A DNA stretch of 64,000 nt. Source: Arthrobacter sp. APC 3897. Lineage in GTDB: Bacteria; Actinomycetota; Actinomycetes; Actinomycetales; Micrococcaceae. The DNA lies in NCBI RefSeq assembly GCF_030407495.1, contig NZ_JASDDG010000001.1, positions 184,652 to 248,651 of the forward strand. Reading direction: 5' to 3'. This document shows, in pieces, positions 19,555 through 29,137 of the stretch. A program made the position numbers and the translations under genes. Position 1 is the first letter of the stretch. Each line of letters opens with the position of its first letter. The notes under the pieces are model-generated. The model was not told where the DNA came from. It worked only from the letters and a program-made list of their open reading frames with translations, and made no database searches.

Positions 19555-20892
19555 ATGGCTGTCCAGCCCAAGGCCGAACCCGCCGCAACCGGCGGGAACA
19601 CCTCAGCTCCCGGCGTTCGCAAGGCCGTCGTTATAGGCGGAAACCGGATCCCCTTTGCCCGCTCCGGAGGGAAGTACACGTACAGCTCAAACCAGGACAT
19701 GCTCACGGCCGCCCTCGACGGACTGGTTGCACGCTTTGGCCTGCAGGGCGAGCGGATCGGAGAAGTTGCCGCCGGTGCCGTCCTGAAGCACTCACGCGAC
19801 TTCAACCTGACCCGCGAGGCCGTCCTGGGTTCGGCGCTGTCGCCGGAAACCCCCGCATATGACGTCCAGCAGGCCTGCGCCACCGGGCTTGAGACAGTGG
19901 TCAGCCTGGCCAACAAAATCAAACTGGGACAGCTGGATTCCGCCATTGCCGGCGGCGTCGACTCCGCATCGGACGCTCCCATTGCCGTCAGCGAGGGCCT
20001 GAGGCGGGCGCTGCTGGACCTCTCCCGCGCCCGCACCACCAAGCAGAAGCTGGCCGCAGTCGCGAAAATCCGTCCCAGGGACCTTTCCCCGAACGCACCC
20101 ACCACCGGCGAGCCGCGCACCGGCCTGTCCATGGGTGAGCACCAGGCGCTGACCACCGCCCAGTGGAAGATCACCCGCGAAGCGCAGGATGAGCTCGCCT
20201 ATAACAGCCACCGCAACATGGCCGCAGCCTATGACCGCGGTTTCTTCGATGACCTGCTCACCCCGTACCGCGGCCTGTCCCGGGACGCGAACCTGCGCCC
20301 GGACACCAGCATGGAGAAGCTTGCCAAGCTGAAGCCGGCCTTCGGCAAGTCCCTGGGCGATGAAGCCACCATGACCGCCGGCAACTCAACCCCGCTGACC
20401 GACGGCGCCTCCGTGGTGCTGCTGGGCTCCGAGGACTACGCCCGCGACCATGACCTGCCCATGCTGGCCAACATTGTTGACGCCGAAGCCGGAGCCGTGG
20501 ACTTTGTGCACGGCAAGGACGGACTGCTCATGGCCCCGGCCTTTGCCGTGCCGCGCCTGCTGGCCCGCCACAACCTGAGCTTCGACGACTTTGATTTCTT
20601 TGAGATCCATGAAGCCTTTGCCGGCACCGTGCTCTCCACTCTTGCAGCGTGGGAAGACGACGAGTTCTGCCGCACCCGCCTGGGTCTGGAGGGGCCGCTC
20701 GGCAGCATCGACCGCAGCAAGCTCAACGTCAACGGTTCCTCCCTGGCCGCCGGGCACCCGTTCGCCGCTACCGGCGGACGCATCGTTGCCTCCCTGGCGA
20801 AGATGCTGCATGAGAAGGGATCCGGCCGCGGCCTGATTTCCATCTGCGCGGCCGGCGGACAGGGCCTCGTTGCAATCCTGGAGGCGCGCTAA
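19555..20892 (+). CDS. fadA: Acetyl-CoA C-acyltransferase (thiolase)
   Basis: The 445-residue enzyme performs the final thiolytic step of beta-oxidation (or its reverse). The acylated cysteine is in the DVQQACATGLETV segment (about residues 100-113). The C-terminal motifs are the histidine in EIHEAFAGTV, NVNGSSLAAGHPFAATGGR and the second active cysteine in ISICAAGGQG. ATG 19555 follows AGGAG. It is the first gene of a thiolase-FabG-MaoC operon; only 2 nt separate it from the next gene. The order parallels fadA2-fabG4-htdX of mycobacteria. Confidence 0.93.
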   Translation: MAVQPKAEPAATGGNTSAPGVRKAVVIGGNRIPFARSGGKYTYSSNQDMLTAALDGLVARFGLQGERIGEVAAGAVLKHSRDFNLTREAVLGSALSPETPAYDVQQACATGLETVVSLANKIKLGQLDSAIAGGVDSASDAPIAVSEGLRRALLDLSRARTTKQKLAAVAKIRPRDLSPNAPTTGEPRTGLSMGEHQALTTAQWKITREAQDELAYNSHRNMAAAYDRGFFDDLLTPYRGLSRDANLRPDTSMEKLAKLKPAFGKSLGDEATMTAGNSTPLTDGASVVLLGSEDYARDHDLPMLANIVDAEAGAVDFVHGKDGLLMAPAFAVPRLLARHNLSFDDFDFFEIHEAFAGTVLSTLAAWEDDEFCRTRLGLEGPLGSIDRSKLNVNGSSLAAGHPFAATGGRIVASLAKMLHEKGSGRGLISICAAGGQGLVAILEAR

Positions 20893-20894
20893 CC

Positions 20895-22235
20895 ATGACT
20901 GATACCTACCTCAAGCTGGTCAATAGCGGCATCACCCGGGACCTGTCCAAGAAGCTCGGGCTGCCCCGCCCCGCCATTCTGCGCCGCTTCGACCCGGCCA
21001 AGCCGCTGGTTCCGGGGCCGGTGCTGGTGCTGGGCAAGGGCGAAACCGCGGACGACCTGGCCCAGCTGCTGCTCTCCTGGGACCAGGACGTCCGCCGGCA
21101 TGCCACACCGAAAGAAAAACTCGGCGCCATCCTGATTGTGCTCGACGACGCCGCCGCCCCGACGGACCTCGGCGAACCGGTGCTGGCCGCGGGTTCCGCC
21201 CTGCGCGACCTGGCGCCGGGCGGCCGCGTGGTTACGGTTTCGCGCCCTGCAGGCGAGGCCCTGGACCCCGCTGCGGCTGCAGCCCGCCAGGGTGTTGACG
21301 GCACCCTGCGTTCCATCGCCCACGAGCTGCGCGGCGGAGCCACCGCCAACGGCATTGTGCTGGCCAACGGAGTGCAGGCCACGGCGCCGTCCGTAGCGGC
21401 CGCCCTCCGGTTCCTGCTCTCGGGCAAGAGCGCGTACGTGAGCGGACAGTTCATCACCGTAGGATCCGACGCCGGGACGCTGCCCGCGGACTGGAACGCA
21501 CCGCTGGCCGGGAAGGTTGCCGTCGTGACCGGGGCCGCCCGCGGCATTGGTGCGGCGATCGCCAGGGTCCTGCACCGCGACGGCGCCAAGGTCATTGTGG
21601 TGGACGTGCCGGCGGCCGGCGAACAGCTGGCCGGGGTCGCCAATGAAATCGGCGGCACGGCCCTGCAGGTGGACATCACCCGCGAGGACGCAGCCGACCG
21701 GATCCTGGCCCACGCCGCCGAGCGGTACGGCCGCCTGGACATCGTCATCCACAACGCCGGTATTACCCGCGACAAGCTGCTGGCGAACATGGATGAAGCC
21801 CGGTGGGGTTCGGTCATCGCCGTCAACATTGCCTCCCAGCTGCGCATGAATGAGACCCTGCTGGCCTCGGACAGCTTCAGCCCGGAAGGACGGATAGTTT
21901 CGCTGGCCTCCACCAGCGGCATTGCCGGCAACCGCGGCCAGACCAACTACGCCGCATCCAAGGGCGGCGTGATCGGCATGGTCCGGGCCACGGCACCGCT
22001 GATGGCGCCGCGCGGCGGATCCATCAACGCCGTCGCACCGGGCTTCATCGAGACCGACATGACCGCAGCCATTCCGGCCCTGACCCGGCAGGTTGCCCGC
22101 CGGCTGAGCAGCCTGCAGCAGGGCGGCCTGCCCGTGGACGTGGCCGAAACCATCGCTTTCCTTGCCTCCGATTCGGCGGCGGGAGTCAACGGCCAGGTGG
22201 TCCGGGTGTGCGGACAGAATATGGTGGGCGCATGA
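20895..22235 (+). CDS. High-molecular-weight FabG-type 3-oxoacyl reductase (SDR)
   Basis: The 446-residue protein has two halves. Residues about 1-200 form a degenerate flavodoxin-like domain. Residues about 205-446 form a complete SDR with TGAARGIG, HNAGITRD, the catalytic NYAASKGG (Tyr-x3-Lys) and a PGFIETDM segment. This architecture matches mycobacterial FabG4 (HMwFabG), which reduces 3-oxoacyl-CoA/ACP and uses NADH. It starts 2 nt after the thiolase stop and overlaps the MaoC gene by 4 nt (ATGA), so translation is coupled. Confidence 0.9.
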   Translation: MTDTYLKLVNSGITRDLSKKLGLPRPAILRRFDPAKPLVPGPVLVLGKGETADDLAQLLLSWDQDVRRHATPKEKLGAILIVLDDAAAPTDLGEPVLAAGSALRDLAPGGRVVTVSRPAGEALDPAAAAARQGVDGTLRSIAHELRGGATANGIVLANGVQATAPSVAAALRFLLSGKSAYVSGQFITVGSDAGTLPADWNAPLAGKVAVVTGAARGIGAAIARVLHRDGAKVIVVDVPAAGEQLAGVANEIGGTALQVDITREDAADRILAHAAERYGRLDIVIHNAGITRDKLLANMDEARWGSVIAVNIASQLRMNETLLASDSFSPEGRIVSLASTSGIAGNRGQTNYAASKGGVIGMVRATAPLMAPRGGSINAVAPGFIETDMTAAIPALTRQVARRLSSLQQGGLPVDVAETIAFLASDSAAGVNGQVVRVCGQNMVGA

Positions 22236-23158
22236 GCACCACCACGCTGAATGAGATTCCCGCCCTCGGGAAGCTGTATGCCGGCGCCGTGGGCAGTGCG
22301 GCAAAGTCACGCCTGTCATCGGCCAAGGGGCCCAGTGTCCTGCCGGCTGACCGGCACGAGGTGCGCGGCGCCGTCGTCGACCTGGCCAAACTGACGGATT
22401 TTCAGCGGCTGGTCCTGCACAGCGCCACCGATTACCTGCCCACCGGCTACGTGCACACGTTTGCCTTCCCGGTGGCCATGAGCCTGATGGCGCGGGAAGA
22501 CTTTCCGCTGCCGCTGCTGGGCATGGTCCACCTGCGGAACCAGGTGCAGCATTTCCGCCCTATCCATTACACCGAGCCATTGACTGTCACGGCCTGGGCC
22601 GAAAACCTGGCCGGGCACCGGTCCGGGACCCAGGTGGAGCTGGTTGCCGAAGTCAGCGCGGCCGAATCCGGTGACGTGGTATGGAGCGGACGGTCCACTT
22701 ATCTGGCCAAGGGGGTATTTCTGCCCCGGTTTGACCGGCAGGAAGCCCGGGCCGACCGCCCGGACTTCGTGCCGCCGCAGCCCACTGCCATGTGGCGCCT
22801 CGGGGCGGACGCCGGGCGTAACTATGCCGGGGTGTCGGGCGACTTCAACCCCATTCACCTGAGCCGCCTGTCGGCGAAGGCCCTGGGGATGAAGCGGTCC
22901 CTGGCCCACGGGATGTACCTGGCCTCCCGCGTGGTGGCGGATACCGTGCAGAACCGGGAAGAGCCCTACGAATGGAACATCGACTTTGAGTCCCCGGTGT
23001 TCCTGCCGGCAACCGTCTCCCTCTCCATCCAGGATGCGGAGGAGGACGGCCGGTACGCGGGTTCCACCTTCGTCGGCTGGAACAACCGCTCCCGCCGCCG
23101 CCACTTCCATGGATCCGTCCAGCCGCTTTCGGCTGCCGGCGCAGTTCGCAGCGCATAG
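22232..23158 (+). CDS. MaoC-type enoyl hydratase/dehydratase
   Basis: The 308-residue double hot-dog protein has the hydratase 2 motif in the second domain: YAGVSGDFNPIHLS with the Asp and His of the catalytic dyad (about residues 197-210), followed by SLAHGMY. The length and context match mycobacterial HtdX, a 3-hydroxyacyl dehydratase encoded beside FabG4. ATG 22232 overlaps the fabG stop. With the thiolase, the reductase and the divergent oxidase it supplies the steps of a beta-oxidation or reverse-elongation cycle. Confidence 0.9.
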   Translation: MSTTTLNEIPALGKLYAGAVGSAAKSRLSSAKGPSVLPADRHEVRGAVVDLAKLTDFQRLVLHSATDYLPTGYVHTFAFPVAMSLMAREDFPLPLLGMVHLRNQVQHFRPIHYTEPLTVTAWAENLAGHRSGTQVELVAEVSAAESGDVVWSGRSTYLAKGVFLPRFDRQEARADRPDFVPPQPTAMWRLGADAGRNYAGVSGDFNPIHLSRLSAKALGMKRSLAHGMYLASRVVADTVQNREEPYEWNIDFESPVFLPATVSLSIQDAEEDGRYAGSTFVGWNNRSRRRHFHGSVQPLSAAGAVRSA

Positions 23159-23163
23159 TTTGC

Positions 23164-23169
23164 TAGGGT
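23164..23169 (+). promoter_or_regulatory. -10 element of a leaderless transcript (kynU)
   Basis: TAGGGT ends 6 nt before ATG 23176, and no ribosome site is present. Confidence 0.5.
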
Positions 23170-23175
23170 GCGCTC

Positions 23176-24399
23176 ATGACTGAACCGGATCTGCTGCTCA
23201 TTGCCGCCAAGGAATTCGACGCAGCGGACCCGCTGGCCGGCTTCCGGGACCACTTCCTGGACGCCGCCGGAGTCAGTTCCTACCTGGACGGCAACTCCCT
23301 GGGCCGGCCGCTTCGTGCCACTGCCGAACACCTGCAGGACTTTGTCCGGGAGCAGTGGGGCGGACGGCTGATCCGCGGCTGGGATGAACAGTGGCTGGAC
23401 CTGCCCGCACGGATAGGCGACGAACTCGGGGCTACGGCTCTCGGAGCAGCTGCCGGGCAGTGCATTGTGGCCGATTCGACCACCGTTCTGCTCTACAAAC
23501 TGGGCCGGGCCGCGGTTGCCGCCCGGCCCGGGCGCACCGAAATTGTCCTGGACGCCGACAACTTTCCCACCGACCGGTACGTCATGGAGGGCATTGCGCG
23601 CGAGTGCGGGCTCACTCTTCGCTGGGTTCCCGCGGATTACGACGGCGGTGTCACGGCTGAGGCGGTGGCCGCAGCCGTGGGGCCAAAAACGGCGCTGGCC
23701 GTGTTCAGCCACGTGGCCTACCGCTCCGGCTTTCTGGCCGACGCCGGTGCCATCACGGCAGTGGTCCAGGCTGCCGGGGGACTGGTGCTCTGGGACCTGT
23801 GCCACTCAGCAGGTGCCGTGCCGGCGCAGCTGGATGCCTGGAACGTGGATTACGCCGTGGGGTGCAGCTACAAATACCTCAACGGGGGGCCCGGCGCGCC
23901 TGCATGGGCGTACGTGGCGTCGCGGCATCAGGCGGACTTTCAGCAGCCCATCCAGGGCTGGCTCGGCAGCGCGGACCCGTTCGGCATGGCCCAGGGCTAT
24001 CAACCAGCCGCCGGGATCCGCAGGCTCGTCTCCGGCACTCCACCGGTACTGGGCATGCTGCCGATGCGGGACATGATTGCGCTCATTGGCGAAGCAGGCA
24101 TCGACGCCGTCCGCGCCAAGTCGGTGGCCCTGACGGAGTACGCACTCACGGCAGTGGACACTTTGCTGGCCCCGCACGGCGTCATTGTTGCCTCTCCCCG
24201 GGAAGCGGCGCGGCGCGGAAGCCATATCACCATTGACCATCCCGCGTTCAAAGCTGTCACGGCAGCCCTGTGGGAACAGGGGATCATCCCGGATTACCGC
24301 AATCCGTCCGGCATCAGGCTGGGATTGTCCCCGCTGTCCACCTCGTTCGAGGAGACCTTCACCGGCATTTCCGCCGTGCTGGCTGAACTGCGCCGCTAG
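23176..24399 (+). CDS. kynU: Kynureninase
   Basis: The 407-residue PLP enzyme cleaves L-kynurenine or 3-hydroxykynurenine to (hydroxy)anthranilate and alanine. Family marks are YLDGNSLGRP near residue 36, the PLP aspartate region VLWDLCHSAGAVP, the lysine in CSYKYLNGGPGAPAW (about residues 231-244), and the end region IRLGLSPLSTSFEE. The neighbours are not tryptophan genes, so it probably works alone to feed anthranilate or recover alanine. The start has no Shine-Dalgarno and a -10-like hexamer 6 nt before it. Confidence 0.93.
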   Translation: MTEPDLLLIAAKEFDAADPLAGFRDHFLDAAGVSSYLDGNSLGRPLRATAEHLQDFVREQWGGRLIRGWDEQWLDLPARIGDELGATALGAAAGQCIVADSTTVLLYKLGRAAVAARPGRTEIVLDADNFPTDRYVMEGIARECGLTLRWVPADYDGGVTAEAVAAAVGPKTALAVFSHVAYRSGFLADAGAITAVVQAAGGLVLWDLCHSAGAVPAQLDAWNVDYAVGCSYKYLNGGPGAPAWAYVASRHQADFQQPIQGWLGSADPFGMAQGYQPAAGIRRLVSGTPPVLGMLPMRDMIALIGEAGIDAVRAKSVALTEYALTAVDTLLAPHGVIVASPREAARRGSHITIDHPAFKAVTAALWEQGIIPDYRNPSGIRLGLSPLSTSFEETFTGISAVLAELRR

Positions 24400-24417
24400 A
24401 CCCGAACCGACGCCAAA

Positions 24418-24461
24418 TTGACAACCGGCCCCTTTCGGGCGCCATAATGTTAGCGCTCACA
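24418..24461 (+). promoter_or_regulatory. Promoter of the sugar ABC operon with a LacI-type operator
   Basis: TTGACA at 24418-24423, a 19-nt spacer and CATAAT at 24443-24448 are followed by TGTTAGCGCTCACA at 24448-24461. The last is one mismatch from the perfect LacI/GalR-family palindrome TGTGAGCGCTCACA. It covers the transcription start, a position typical for repression. No LacI-family gene is in the window. Confidence 0.7.
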
Positions 24462-24568
24462 AATGTGATCCACTTCTCATTCTGTTTCGGGAAGGCCGAA
24501 GCCAAGCCACTTCGACAGACCGGCAGATTCCCCCGTTAGACAGAGACGTCCATCGAAAGGGCTCCTTC

Positions 24569-25699
24569 GTGAAAATCCGTAAACTCCTCCTTAGCGTGAC
24601 GGCCGGAATCCTGGCCGTTTCCGTGGCCGGCTGCGGCTCCGGAACCGGCCGCGGCGGCGCTGACTCCGGCGACGCCGAATCAGGTGACAATGCCGGTGCG
24701 CTGGTGGGCATCGCGATGCCCACCAAGACCTCCGAGCGCTGGATTAAGGACGGCGACTCCATTCAGGCTTCGCTTGAAGACCTGGGCTATGAAACCACCC
24801 TGGAATATGCCGACGACGACATCCCCACCCAGGTCCAGCAGGTCTCCAACATGATCACCAAGGGCGCCAAGGTCCTGGTCATCGCGGCCATCGACGGCAC
24901 CGCCCTGAGCGACCAGCTGGACAACGCCGCAGCCGCCGGCATCAAGGTCATCGCCTATGACCGCCTGATCACCGGCAACGAGAACGTGGATTACTACACC
25001 ACCTTCGACAACTACACCGTGGGCGTACAGCAGGCCACGTCGCTGCTCACCGGCCTGGGCATTCTCGACGCCGACGGCAAGGACACCGGTGCCGCCGAGC
25101 CCAGGAACATTGAGCTTTTCGCCGGCAGCCCCGATGACAACAACGCCAACTTCTTCTACGACGGCGCCATGGACACCCTGCAGCCCTACATCGACAAGGG
25201 CACACTGGTGGTCAAAAGCGGCCAGACCGGGTTCACCCAGATCGCCACGCTGCGCTGGGACCCCGCCACGGCACAGAAGCGCATGCAGAACCTGATTGCC
25301 AGCACGTACTCCGGCGGCGAAAAGGTGGACGGCGTCCTTTCCCCGTACGACGGCATTTCACTGGGCATCATTTCCGCCCTGACCGGATCCGGCTACGCCT
25401 CCGATGCCCTGCCCGTCATCACCGGCCAGGATGCCGAAGCAGCCTCGGTGAAGTCGATCATGGGCAGCCAGCAGTACTCCACGATCTTCAAGGACACCCG
25501 CAAGCTCGGTGAACAGGCCGTCGGCATGGTCGATGACGTGCTCAAGGGTGAAGACCCCGAGGTCAATGACACTGAAACTTACGACAACCAGGTCAAGATT
25601 GTTCCGACCTTCCTGCTGGACCCGGTAGTGGTCACCAAGGACAACTACCAGGAAGTCCTCGTCGACAGCGGCTACTACGAAGCCTCAGACCTGCAGTAA
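24569..25699 (+). CDS. chvE: Sugar ABC transporter substrate-binding lipoprotein (ChvE/XylF type)
   Basis: The 376-residue periplasmic-binding protein of the ribose/xylose/ChvE class has a lipoprotein signal with Cys22 (V-A-G-C) and an acidic linker. The binding domain starts at about residue 46 ([16 protein letters not shown]); the family segments [23 protein letters not shown] and [11 protein letters not shown] follow. It delivers monosaccharides such as xylose, arabinose, glucose or galactose to the MmsAB importer. It is the first gene of a three-gene operon behind a LacI-type operator. Exact sugars cannot be read from the sequence. Confidence 0.93.
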   Translation: MKIRKLLLSVTAGILAVSVAGCGSGTGRGGADSGDAESGDNAGALVGIAMPTKTSERWIKDGDSIQASLEDLGYETTLEYADDDIPTQVQQVSNMITKGAKVLVIAAIDGTALSDQLDNAAAAGIKVIAYDRLITGNENVDYYTTFDNYTVGVQQATSLLTGLGILDADGKDTGAAEPRNIELFAGSPDDNNANFFYDGAMDTLQPYIDKGTLVVKSGQTGFTQIATLRWDPATAQKRMQNLIASTYSGGEKVDGVLSPYDGISLGIISALTGSGYASDALPVITGQDAEAASVKSIMGSQQYSTIFKDTRKLGEQAVGMVDDVLKGEDPEVNDTETYDNQVKIVPTFLLDPVVVTKDNYQEVLVDSGYYEASDLQ

Positions 25700-25771
25700 T
25701 CCCGACCACCGCGGATGCCGTGGGCGGAGCAGAGGCTTCCGCCCACGGCATCCGCCGGCAAGGACACGAAC

Positions 25772-27334
25772 GTGAACGAAAACATTCTTTCCATGCGGGG
25801 AATCACCAAGACCTTCCCCGGGGTCAAGGCACTGCAGGAGGTCTCCCTGGATGTGCGTCAAGGACAGGTGCATGCCATCTGCGGTGAAAACGGGGCCGGC
25901 AAGTCCACCCTCATGAAGGTGCTCTCCGGGGTTTATCCGGCAGGAAGCTACGAGGGGGAAATCCTGCTGGAAGGCAACCTGCAGGAATACCGGGACATCA
26001 AGGATTCCGAAGCGGCCGGCGTGGTCATCATCCACCAGGAGCTGGCCCTCAGCCCGTTCCTGTCGATTGCGGAAAACATCTACCTGGGCAACGAGCAGTC
26101 CAAGGGCGGTTTCATCGACTGGCACCGCACCAACCTGGAGGCCGCCAAGCTCCTGGAGCGGGTGGGGCTGTCCGAGAATCCCGCCACCCGGATCCTGGAC
26201 ATCGGCGTGGGCAAGCAGCAGCTGGTGGAAATTGCCAAAGCCCTGTCCAAGCGCGTGAAGCTCCTGATCCTGGACGAGCCAACCGCTGCGCTGAACGACG
26301 AAGACTCCGAACATCTCCTGGGCTTGATCAAGGGCCTGCGCGAAGACGGAATCACCTGCATCATCATCAGCCACAAGCTCAACGAGATTAAGGCCATCGC
26401 CGACGCCGTAACCATCATCCGTGACGGCCGCACCATCGAAACCCTGGATATGCGCGAGGATGACGTGTCCGAGGAACGCATCATCCGGGGCATGGTGGGG
26501 CGGGACCTGGACAGCAGATATCCGGAGCACGTCCCGGCCATCGGCGAAGAGGTGCTCCGCATCGAGGACTGGACGGTCCACCATCCGCTGGACCGCAGCC
26601 GCCGGGTGGTCTCCGAGGCAAACATTTACGTACGGGCCGGCGAAATTGTCGGCATTGCCGGCTTGATGGGCGCAGGCCGCACGGAACTTGCCATGAGCGT
26701 TTTCGGGCAGAGCTACGGGCACAACATCAGCGGCCGCGTGTACAAGAACGGCCGCGAAATCACCATGAAGAACGTCGGCCAGGCCATCCGGCACGGACTG
26801 GCGTACGCCACCGAGGACCGCAAACGGTACGGCCTGAACCTCATCGAGGACATCAAGCGCAACATCTCGATGTCCGGACTGAACAAACTGGCGAGCCGCG
26901 GCTGGGTGGACCCGTACCGGGAACATCTGACGGCGGACAAATACCGCACCAGCATGAACATCAAGGCCCCCTCGGTGACCGCGCTGACGGGCAAGCTCTC
27001 GGGCGGGAACCAGCAGAAAGTGGTCCTGTCCAAGTGGATCCACACCGATCCGGACGTCCTGATCCTCGATGAGCCCACCCGCGGCATCGATGTGGGGGCA
27101 AAGTACGAGATTTACACCATCATCAACGAGCTGGCAGACCAGGGAAAAGCGGTCATCGTCATTTCCTCGGAGCTGCCGGAACTGCTGGGTATCTGCGACC
27201 GCATCTATACCCTCGCCGAAGGCCGGATCACTGCTGATGTCCCGCGCGAAAAGGCCAGCGCGGAATACCTCATGCAGTACATGACCCGCGACGCCAGGGT
27301 TCCTGCCGCTGCGACAGACAAGGAAAGCGAATGA
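25772..27334 (+). CDS. mmsA: Sugar ABC transporter ATP-binding protein (two ABC domains)
   Basis: The 520-residue product has two nucleotide-binding domains. The first has Walker [10 protein letters not shown] at about 38-46 and [12 protein letters not shown]. The second has a degenerate P-loop ([10 protein letters not shown]), the signature LSGGNQQK and [12 protein letters not shown]. This is the usual build of RbsA/XylG/MmsA. GTG 25772 follows AAGGA; the extended frame from 25715 is not supported. It energises the import of sugars bound by the lipoprotein upstream, and its stop overlaps the permease start (ATGA). Confidence 0.93.
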   Translation: MNENILSMRGITKTFPGVKALQEVSLDVRQGQVHAICGENGAGKSTLMKVLSGVYPAGSYEGEILLEGNLQEYRDIKDSEAAGVVIIHQELALSPFLSIAENIYLGNEQSKGGFIDWHRTNLEAAKLLERVGLSENPATRILDIGVGKQQLVEIAKALSKRVKLLILDEPTAALNDEDSEHLLGLIKGLREDGITCIIISHKLNEIKAIADAVTIIRDGRTIETLDMREDDVSEERIIRGMVGRDLDSRYPEHVPAIGEEVLRIEDWTVHHPLDRSRRVVSEANIYVRAGEIVGIAGLMGAGRTELAMSVFGQSYGHNISGRVYKNGREITMKNVGQAIRHGLAYATEDRKRYGLNLIEDIKRNISMSGLNKLASRGWVDPYREHLTADKYRTSMNIKAPSVTALTGKLSGGNQQKVVLSKWIHTDPDVLILDEPTRGIDVGAKYEIYTIINELADQGKAVIVISSELPELLGICDRIYTLAEGRITADVPREKASAEYLMQYMTRDARVPAAATDKESE

Positions 27335-28578
27335 GCACTCTTACCGACCAGGGATCGTCCACCGGCGTTCCGGCCCCGAAGGGGAAGCCGCAGGGAATTG
27401 TCGGTTCAGCCCTGAACTACCTGACCGGGCAGCTTCGCCAGGTCGGCCTGTTCATCGCGCTGATCGCCATCATCATCTTTTTCCAGATCGCCACCAACGG
27501 GATCACGCTGGCACCGATCAACGTTTCCAACCTCATCATCCAGAACAGTTACATCCTGATTCTGGCCGTGGGCATGGTGCTGGTCATCATTGCCGGGCAC
27601 ATTGACCTGTCCGTCGGATCGGTGGTCGCCTTCACCGGTGCCGCCGCCGGCGTCATGATCACCCAGTGGGGACTTCCCTGGTGGATGGCCGCCGTCCTGT
27701 GCCTGGTCCTTGGCGCCGCCGTCGGAGCCTGGCAGGGCTTCTGGATTGCGTACTTCGGCATTCCGGCCTTCATTGTGACCCTGGCCGGCATGCTGACCTT
27801 CCGCGGGCTGACGCAGATTGTCCTGCAGAACAAGCAGATCTCGCCGTTCCCGGACCAGTTCCGGGATCTGGGCAGCGGATTCCTTCCCGATCTCGGGGGC
27901 GGAACGAGCTTCCTGGAGCCGCTGACCGTCATCATCGGCGTGCTGTCCGCCGCAGCCCTGGTTGGCTCGGGCATCCGCCAGCGGATGATCCGCCGGCGCC
28001 ACCAGCTCGTGGATGAGCCGCTGCTTTGGTTCGCCGCCAAGCTTGGCCTGACCGCGGCCATGGTCCTCTTCATCACCTACCTGCTGGCCAGCTACCGGGG
28101 CACGCCCATCGTGCTGGTGATCCTGGGCCTGCTCACCGTCGGCTACTCCGCTGTCATGAACCGCAGCGTCTGGGGCCGCCACATCTATGCCATGGGCGGG
28201 AACCTGCACGCCGCAGAGCTCTCCGGCATCAACACCAAGCGGACCACGTTCACCGTCTTCATCAACATGGGCGTACTGGCTGCACTGGCCGGCCTCGTCT
28301 TCACCGCCCAGCTAAACCTCGCCAGCCCCAAGGCCGGTGAAGGCTTCGAACTGGATGCGATTGCTGCAGTCTTCATCGGCGGGGCCGCAGTCACCGGCGG
28401 CATCGGCCGGGTCACCGGAGCCATCATCGGCGGCCTGATTATCGGCATCCTGAACAACGGCATGTCCATCATGGGGGTTGGCACCGAATACCAGCAGCTC
28501 ATCAAGGGCCTGGTGCTCCTGGCAGCCGTCGCCTTCGATGTCTTCAACAAGCGCCGCGGATCGGCCTCCATCACCTAA
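27331..28578 (+). CDS. mmsB: Sugar ABC transporter permease
   Basis: The 415-residue permease of the RbsC/XylH/MmsB family has about ten membrane segments: [19 protein letters not shown] early, the conserved [15 protein letters not shown] cytoplasmic loop that contacts the ATPase, and [17 protein letters not shown] near the end. It overlaps the ATPase gene by 4 nt and is followed by a long terminator hairpin. Confidence 0.93.
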   Translation: MSTLTDQGSSTGVPAPKGKPQGIVGSALNYLTGQLRQVGLFIALIAIIIFFQIATNGITLAPINVSNLIIQNSYILILAVGMVLVIIAGHIDLSVGSVVAFTGAAAGVMITQWGLPWWMAAVLCLVLGAAVGAWQGFWIAYFGIPAFIVTLAGMLTFRGLTQIVLQNKQISPFPDQFRDLGSGFLPDLGGGTSFLEPLTVIIGVLSAAALVGSGIRQRMIRRRHQLVDEPLLWFAAKLGLTAAMVLFITYLLASYRGTPIVLVILGLLTVGYSAVMNRSVWGRHIYAMGGNLHAAELSGINTKRTTFTVFINMGVLAALAGLVFTAQLNLASPKAGEGFELDAIAAVFIGGAAVTGGIGRVTGAIIGGLIIGILNNGMSIMGVGTEYQQLIKGLVLLAAVAFDVFNKRRGSASIT

Positions 28579-28608
28579 ACAGAAAACCGGTCCCGGAGCA
28601 CGTCCGGC

Positions 28609-28661
28609 GATACGGCTGTGGCCGGCACCCGATAACCTCGGATGCCGGCCACAGCCGTATC
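28609..28661. terminator. 19-bp perfect hairpin between convergent operons
   Basis: Arms 28609-28627 and 28643-28661 are perfectly complementary with a 15-nt loop. It sits between the convergent mmsB and uspA genes and has no T-run on either side. It probably ends or stabilises both transcripts. Confidence 0.7.
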
Positions 28662-28693
28662 CCGCCGGGGAAGCGGCAGGCAGAGAGATGATC

Positions 28694-29098
28694 CTAGTGG
28701 TGTGCCTTGACCGCCAGGACCGGGCAGTCGGACTGCAGCAGCACCCGCTGGGCGGTGCTGCCCAGCAGCATCTTGCCCACGGGGGTGCGGCGGCGCAGGC
28801 CCAGGACAATCAGTTCCACCTGCGGATCCTCAGCCGCTTTGAGAATCTCCTCGGCCGGGTCATAGTCACCCACAGGGTGCACCAGACGGAAGTCCGCACC
28901 GGCGGCGCGCAGTTCTTTTTCAAGCTGTTCAACGGCGGCCTGGTTGGCTTCCTCCTGCTCCTGATGGTGGATCCCGTGCCGCGGGGAACCCACGTTCACG
29001 ATCACCAGCGTGGCGGACTGAGCCGCGGCTTCACGGCGTGCAGCCTCCAGGGCTGCAGCGCCCTCCGGGGTGGGAAGAAAACCGACAACGATACTCAT
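28694..29098 (-). CDS. Universal stress protein (UspA family)
   Basis: The 134-residue single Usp domain starts with the beta-strand SIVVGFLP and ends with the ATP-binding motif G-x2-x-G-x9-G-S/T visible as GLRRRTPVGKMLLGSTAQRVL. It is therefore an ATP-binding type. The gene lies downstream of the amino-acid permease on the same strand with a 39-nt gap, so they probably form an operon; UspA-permease pairs are common. It has an AGGAG ribosome site. Confidence 0.9.
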   Translation of the reverse strand: MSIVVGFLPTPEGAAALEAARREAAAQSATLVIVNVGSPRHGIHHQEQEEANQAAVEQLEKELRAAGADFRLVHPVGDYDPAEEILKAAEDPQVELIVLGLRRRTPVGKMLLGSTAQRVLLQSDCPVLAVKAHH

Positions 29099-29137
29099 GA
29101 TGCTCCTGACGTAGGGAAGGAAGACGGGGGTAAGTAC

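Noticed and set aside
20889..22319. Minus-strand open frame of 476 codons opposite the large FabG gene
   Set aside because: Shadow of an SDR gene with intact TGAARGIG and Tyr-x3-Lys motifs on the plus strand.
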